DNA of 9,137 nt from contig CAJMKE010000030.1 in assembly GCA_905213895.1 (NCBI GenBank), positions 1 through 9,137 of the forward strand. The letters run 5' to 3'. The stretch's first letter is position 1, and each line of letters opens with the position of its first letter. Positions 7,098 through 9,137 of this stretch are shown here, piece after piece. The notes below the pieces were generated by a model. That model had not been told where the DNA came from. It searched no databases and worked only from the letters and a program-made list of their open reading frames with translations. Source of the DNA: an uncultured Alistipes sp. GTDB taxonomy: Bacteria; Bacteroidota; Bacteroidia; Bacteroidales; Rikenellaceae. The position numbers and the translations under genes are program-made.

Positions 7098-7391
7098 ATG
7101 TATTGTTTCAAACCCGAAATCTACGAAGAACTCTCCTACATCGTCCGCCGCTCGCTCGCCGATAACTGCTATTTCAGCGGCTGGGCGGAGGTTGCGGACG
7201 GCGACGTCGTATGCCGTCTGGTCGCTTCGCTGATAATCTGGCGGCGCAGGGTCGCCCCGCTGTCGGACGAACGCGACACCATCGTGAATGTCGTGCCGGT
7301 GTGGTGGGAGTGCCATACCTCCGTCGACGGCGCGGAAGTTGAGAACGACTTCGACTTCGAGGAGTTCCGCTGCGCCATGATTGAGGAGTAG
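7098..7391 (+). CDS. small acidic protein, unknown function, probably phage-associated
   Basis: This encodes a 97-residue soluble protein with no signal peptide or clear membrane segment. It is rich in Asp, Glu and Val, with a central hydrophobic/basic stretch (CRLVASLIIWRRRV), a VVPVWWECHT motif around 65-74, and an acidic tail (VENDFDFEEFRCAMIEE). I know no function; the YFSG...VVPVWWE...NDFDF pattern recalls, from memory only, short hypothetical proteins of Bacteroidales mobile regions. ATG at 7098 is preceded by an AT-rich stretch (ATAAATAATTTAT) typical of leaders here. It lies between the repressor and the terminase and is followed by two terminators, so it looks like a single-gene transcript. 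It could be a phage accessory or regulatory protein; nothing in the sequence shows which. Confidence 0.7.
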   Translation: MYCFKPEIYEELSYIVRRSLADNCYFSGWAEVADGDVVCRLVASLIIWRRRVAPLSDERDTIVNVVPVWWECHTSVDGAEVENDFDFEEFRCAMIEE

Positions 7392-7463
7392 CCGACCGTC
7401 CGCCGCCGCCAATCAGCCTTTCTCGGAGCGATGCCTCCCGTGCGGCGGCTGCATACACTCTTC

Positions 7464-7510
7464 GGGGGACGCCCGCCGTTCGCATCGGAACGCCGTCCCC
7501 CTAATTTTTT
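7464..7510 (+). terminator. intrinsic terminator after the small acidic gene
   Basis: GGGGGACG (7464-7471) pairs with CGTCCCCC (7494-7501). An inner stem CGTTC (7477-7481) / GAACG (7488-7492) continues it across an internal loop. It is followed by TAATTTTTT (T-run 7505-7510). Confidence 0.75.
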
Positions 7511-7512
7511 AT

Positions 7513-7527
7513 CCTTAAAGTCCTTAA
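7513..7527. repeat. short copy of the 9-bp repeat between two terminators
   Basis: CCTTAAAGTCCTTAA holds one full CTTAAAGTC unit and part of a second. It is wedged between the two terminators at 7464-7510 and 7528-7547. Confidence 0.75.
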
Positions 7528-7547
7528 CCCCGCGTTCGCGGTTTTTT
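7528..7547 (+). terminator. second intrinsic terminator before the terminase gene
   Basis: CCGCG (7530-7534) and CGCGG (7537-7541) form a compact hairpin directly followed by six T (7542-7547). With the terminator 18 bp upstream it would isolate the terminase gene from the preceding transcript unless read-through or antitermination occurs. Confidence 0.75.
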
Positions 7548-7602
7548 CCTCCTTCGCGCCTCGGCAGTCCGGACAAGTTCGACTGCTCTCGGCTTGGCGT
7601 CG

Positions 7603-7634
7603 GTTAAAGTCTTTAAGGTCGTTAAAGTCCTTAT
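7603..7634. repeat. 9-bp tandem repeat array just upstream of the terminase start
   Basis: GTTAAAGTC (7603-7611), TTTAAGGTC (7612-7620) and GTTAAAGTC (7621-7629), then a partial unit. It ends 10 bp before ATG 7645. When translated in the terminase frame it gives a repetitive KV-rich peptide, which is why the upstream ATG at 7594 is not accepted as the start. Confidence 0.85.
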
Positions 7635-7644
7635 CCTGAAAATT

Positions 7645-9063
7645 ATGCCCAATCCCCCATTCACCGACTTCGCGCTCGGGGTGTATCCGTTCCTCGAACT
7701 CGAAAACTTTCACAAGACCTATTACCGCCTGCTCGAAGCCTTCGCCGAGGGTCGTGTGCGCAAACTCATCGTTACGATGCCGCCGCAGCACGGCAAAAGC
7801 GTCGGGGCGACCACGCTGCTGCCCGCCTACATGCTCGGTCTCGACCCCGATTTGCGCATCGCAATCGCGTCCTACTCGGCGTCGCTCGCGTCGAAGTTCA
7901 ACCGCCGCGTGCAGCGTATCCTCGAATCGGAGGAGTATGCCGGGTTCTTTCCCGAAACGACAATCAAGCGCGGTTCGAAGCCCGCCAACTACGTGCGCAC
8001 CGCCGACGAGGTCGAAATCGTCGGTCGCGACGGCGCACTGCTCTCGGTCGGTCGCGAAGGCTCGCTGACGGGCAACCGCGCGGACTGTTTCATCCTCGAC
8101 GACTTGTACAAGGATGCGATGGAGGCCAACTCGCCCATCATACGTGAGAACTGCTGGGAATGGTATACGTCGGTTGTGCGCACCCGTATGCACAATGCGT
8201 CGCGCGAACTGATAGTCTTCACCCGCTGGCACGAGGAAGACCTGATTGGCGAACTGCGGCGGCTGGAACGGTGCGTCGATTTCCGCTCGTGGAGCGATTT
8301 GGACGACCTGCCCGCCGATGCGTGGCTCTACCTCAATTTCGAGGCTCTGAAATCGTCGCCGCCGACCGAAATCGACCCCCGCGGCGAGGGTGAGGCTCTG
8401 TGGGAGGAGCGGCACAGCCGCGAACTGCTGCTGTCGAAACGCAGGCTCGACGCCCTGAAATTCGAGTGCATGTATCAGGGGCATCCGTCGTCGCGCAAGG
8501 GGCTGCTCTACGGCGAGTCGTTCGCCGAATACGACGTTATGCCGCGGGACATCGTGCGCTGGGGCAACTATACCGATACCGCCGATACGGGCGACGACTA
8601 TCTGTGTTCGGTCTGCTACGGCGTCGATACCGACGGCGTCGTATACGTCTATGATGCCGTCTATTCGCGCGAGCCTATGGAGGTTACCGAAACCCTCGTC
8701 GGCGACATGCTCCGCCGCACGCCGACCCGCTTCGCCGCCGTCGAGAGCAACAACGGCGGTCGCGGATTCGCGCGGACGCTGCAACGGCTCGCACCGAACG
8801 TGAAGGTCGAGTGGTTCCACCAGTCGGGCAACAAGGAGGCGCGCATACTCTCCAACTCGGCTACGGTGCTGCATTCGCTGCGGTTTCCGCGCGGGTGGCG
8901 GGAGCGGTGGGGCGAACTCTATGCGCACCTGACGACCTATCGCCGCCAGTTCCGTTCGAACCGCTGGCACGACGCGCCCGACGTGCTGACGGGCATCGTC
9001 GAACGCGAGATTGCAGACCTCCGCAGTTTCGCGGCGAAGCGGGTGAGGTTTATCGGAGGGTAG
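7645..9063 (+). CDS. terL: phage terminase large subunit (ATPase and nuclease)
   Basis: This 472-residue DNA-packaging motor subunit cuts concatemeric phage DNA and pumps it into the prohead. The N-terminal ATPase has a Walker A motif P46-PQHGKS52, a Walker B ILDD (150-153), and a coupling-type motif FTRWH (192-196). The C-terminal RNase H-like nuclease is seen in YTDTADTGDDY (from 309, with D311), AAVESNNGG (E367) and HDAPDVLTG (D443/D446), the three expected acidic clusters. The length is normal and no frameshift or internal stop is present, so the gene looks intact. The frame can be opened at 7594, but those 17 residues come from the 9-bp repeat, so ATG 7645 (MPNPPFTDF) is chosen. No small terminase lies upstream and the portal gene, normally next, would lie beyond the window. 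Two terminators and no clear promoter precede it. Confidence 0.9.
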   Translation: MPNPPFTDFALGVYPFLELENFHKTYYRLLEAFAEGRVRKLIVTMPPQHGKSVGATTLLPAYMLGLDPDLRIAIASYSASLASKFNRRVQRILESEEYAGFFPETTIKRGSKPANYVRTADEVEIVGRDGALLSVGREGSLTGNRADCFILDDLYKDAMEANSPIIRENCWEWYTSVVRTRMHNASRELIVFTRWHEEDLIGELRRLERCVDFRSWSDLDDLPADAWLYLNFEALKSSPPTEIDPRGEGEALWEERHSRELLLSKRRLDALKFECMYQGHPSSRKGLLYGESFAEYDVMPRDIVRWGNYTDTADTGDDYLCSVCYGVDTDGVVYVYDAVYSREPMEVTETLVGDMLRRTPTRFAAVESNNGGRGFARTLQRLAPNVKVEWFHQSGNKEARILSNSATVLHSLRFPRGWRERWGELYAHLTTYRRQFRSNRWHDAPDVLTGIVEREIADLRSFAAKRVRFIGG

Positions 9064-9071
9064 CGGGGGAG

Positions 9072-9137
9072 GACTGGGAGTTCTGGGAGAACTGGGAGAA
9101 CTGGGAGAACTGGGAGAACTGGGAGAACTGGGAGAAC
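9072..9137 (+). repeat. second 9-bp tandem repeat array (AACTGGGAG), about 7 copies, truncated by the window edge
   Basis: Units in strict 9-nt register: GACTGGGAG (9072-9080), TTCTGGGAG (9081-9089), then five exact AACTGGGAG copies (9090-9134) and a partial copy. It begins 8 bases after the terminase stop and runs off the end. Variation is confined to the first two bases of the early copies, which suggests recent expansion of the distal copies. Confidence 0.95.

Noticed and set aside
7501..8970. 489-codon open frame on the minus strand
   Set aside because: It is antisense to the terminase and reads through both terminators and the repeat arrays. No domain is seen.

Overview
The window looks like chromosome from a GC-rich member of the Bacteroidales, most likely Alistipes or a close relative. 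Three things point there. Starts have no Shine-Dalgarno sequence, and promoters follow the Bacteroidetes pattern TTTG-N20-TAnnTTTG. There is a two-gene 2-oxoglutarate:ferredoxin oxidoreductase whose alpha subunit carries a fused gamma domain. Short 9-bp repeats of the type GACTTTAAG lie between genes. The genus is inferred from style and memory, not from a search.

Layout. 1-122: a C-rich stretch that may be the Pro-rich 3' end of a gene entering from the left. 123-298: three stacked palindromes carrying two copies of a promoter, leading into a small secreted-type protein (299-673). 773-2768: a two-TM membrane protein of unknown function, then a CPA1 cation/proton antiporter of the NhaP2 type, 7 bp apart and probably one transcript. 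2769-3012: a 125-nt imperfect hairpin, an intrinsic terminator shared by the two converging operons, and a 9-bp repeat array. 3013-5985 (minus): korA and korB, separated by a 105-bp gap that holds an interspersed hairpin repeat. 6151-6825 (minus): an XRE/S24 (LexA-like) repressor with its own consensus promoter and an operator-like palindrome. 6974-7044: a second, inverted copy of the hairpin repeat. 7098-7391: a small acidic protein followed by two terminators. 7645-9063: a phage large terminase. 9072-9137: a second 9-bp tandem array that runs off the edge.

How the genes fit together. The left two thirds is housekeeping: cation/proton exchange and ferredoxin-linked 2-oxoglutarate metabolism, as expected in an anaerobe using a partial reductive TCA branch. 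The right third looks like the edge or remnant of a prophage (autocleavable repressor, small ORF, terminase), but no integrase, small terminase, portal or att site is visible. The most unusual content is non-coding: two families of 9-bp tandem repeats, two inverted copies of a roughly 70-bp hairpin element, a 125-nt imperfect hairpin after the antiporter gene, and twin palindrome-promoter units. I see no tRNA, rRNA, CRISPR array or insertion-sequence transposase.
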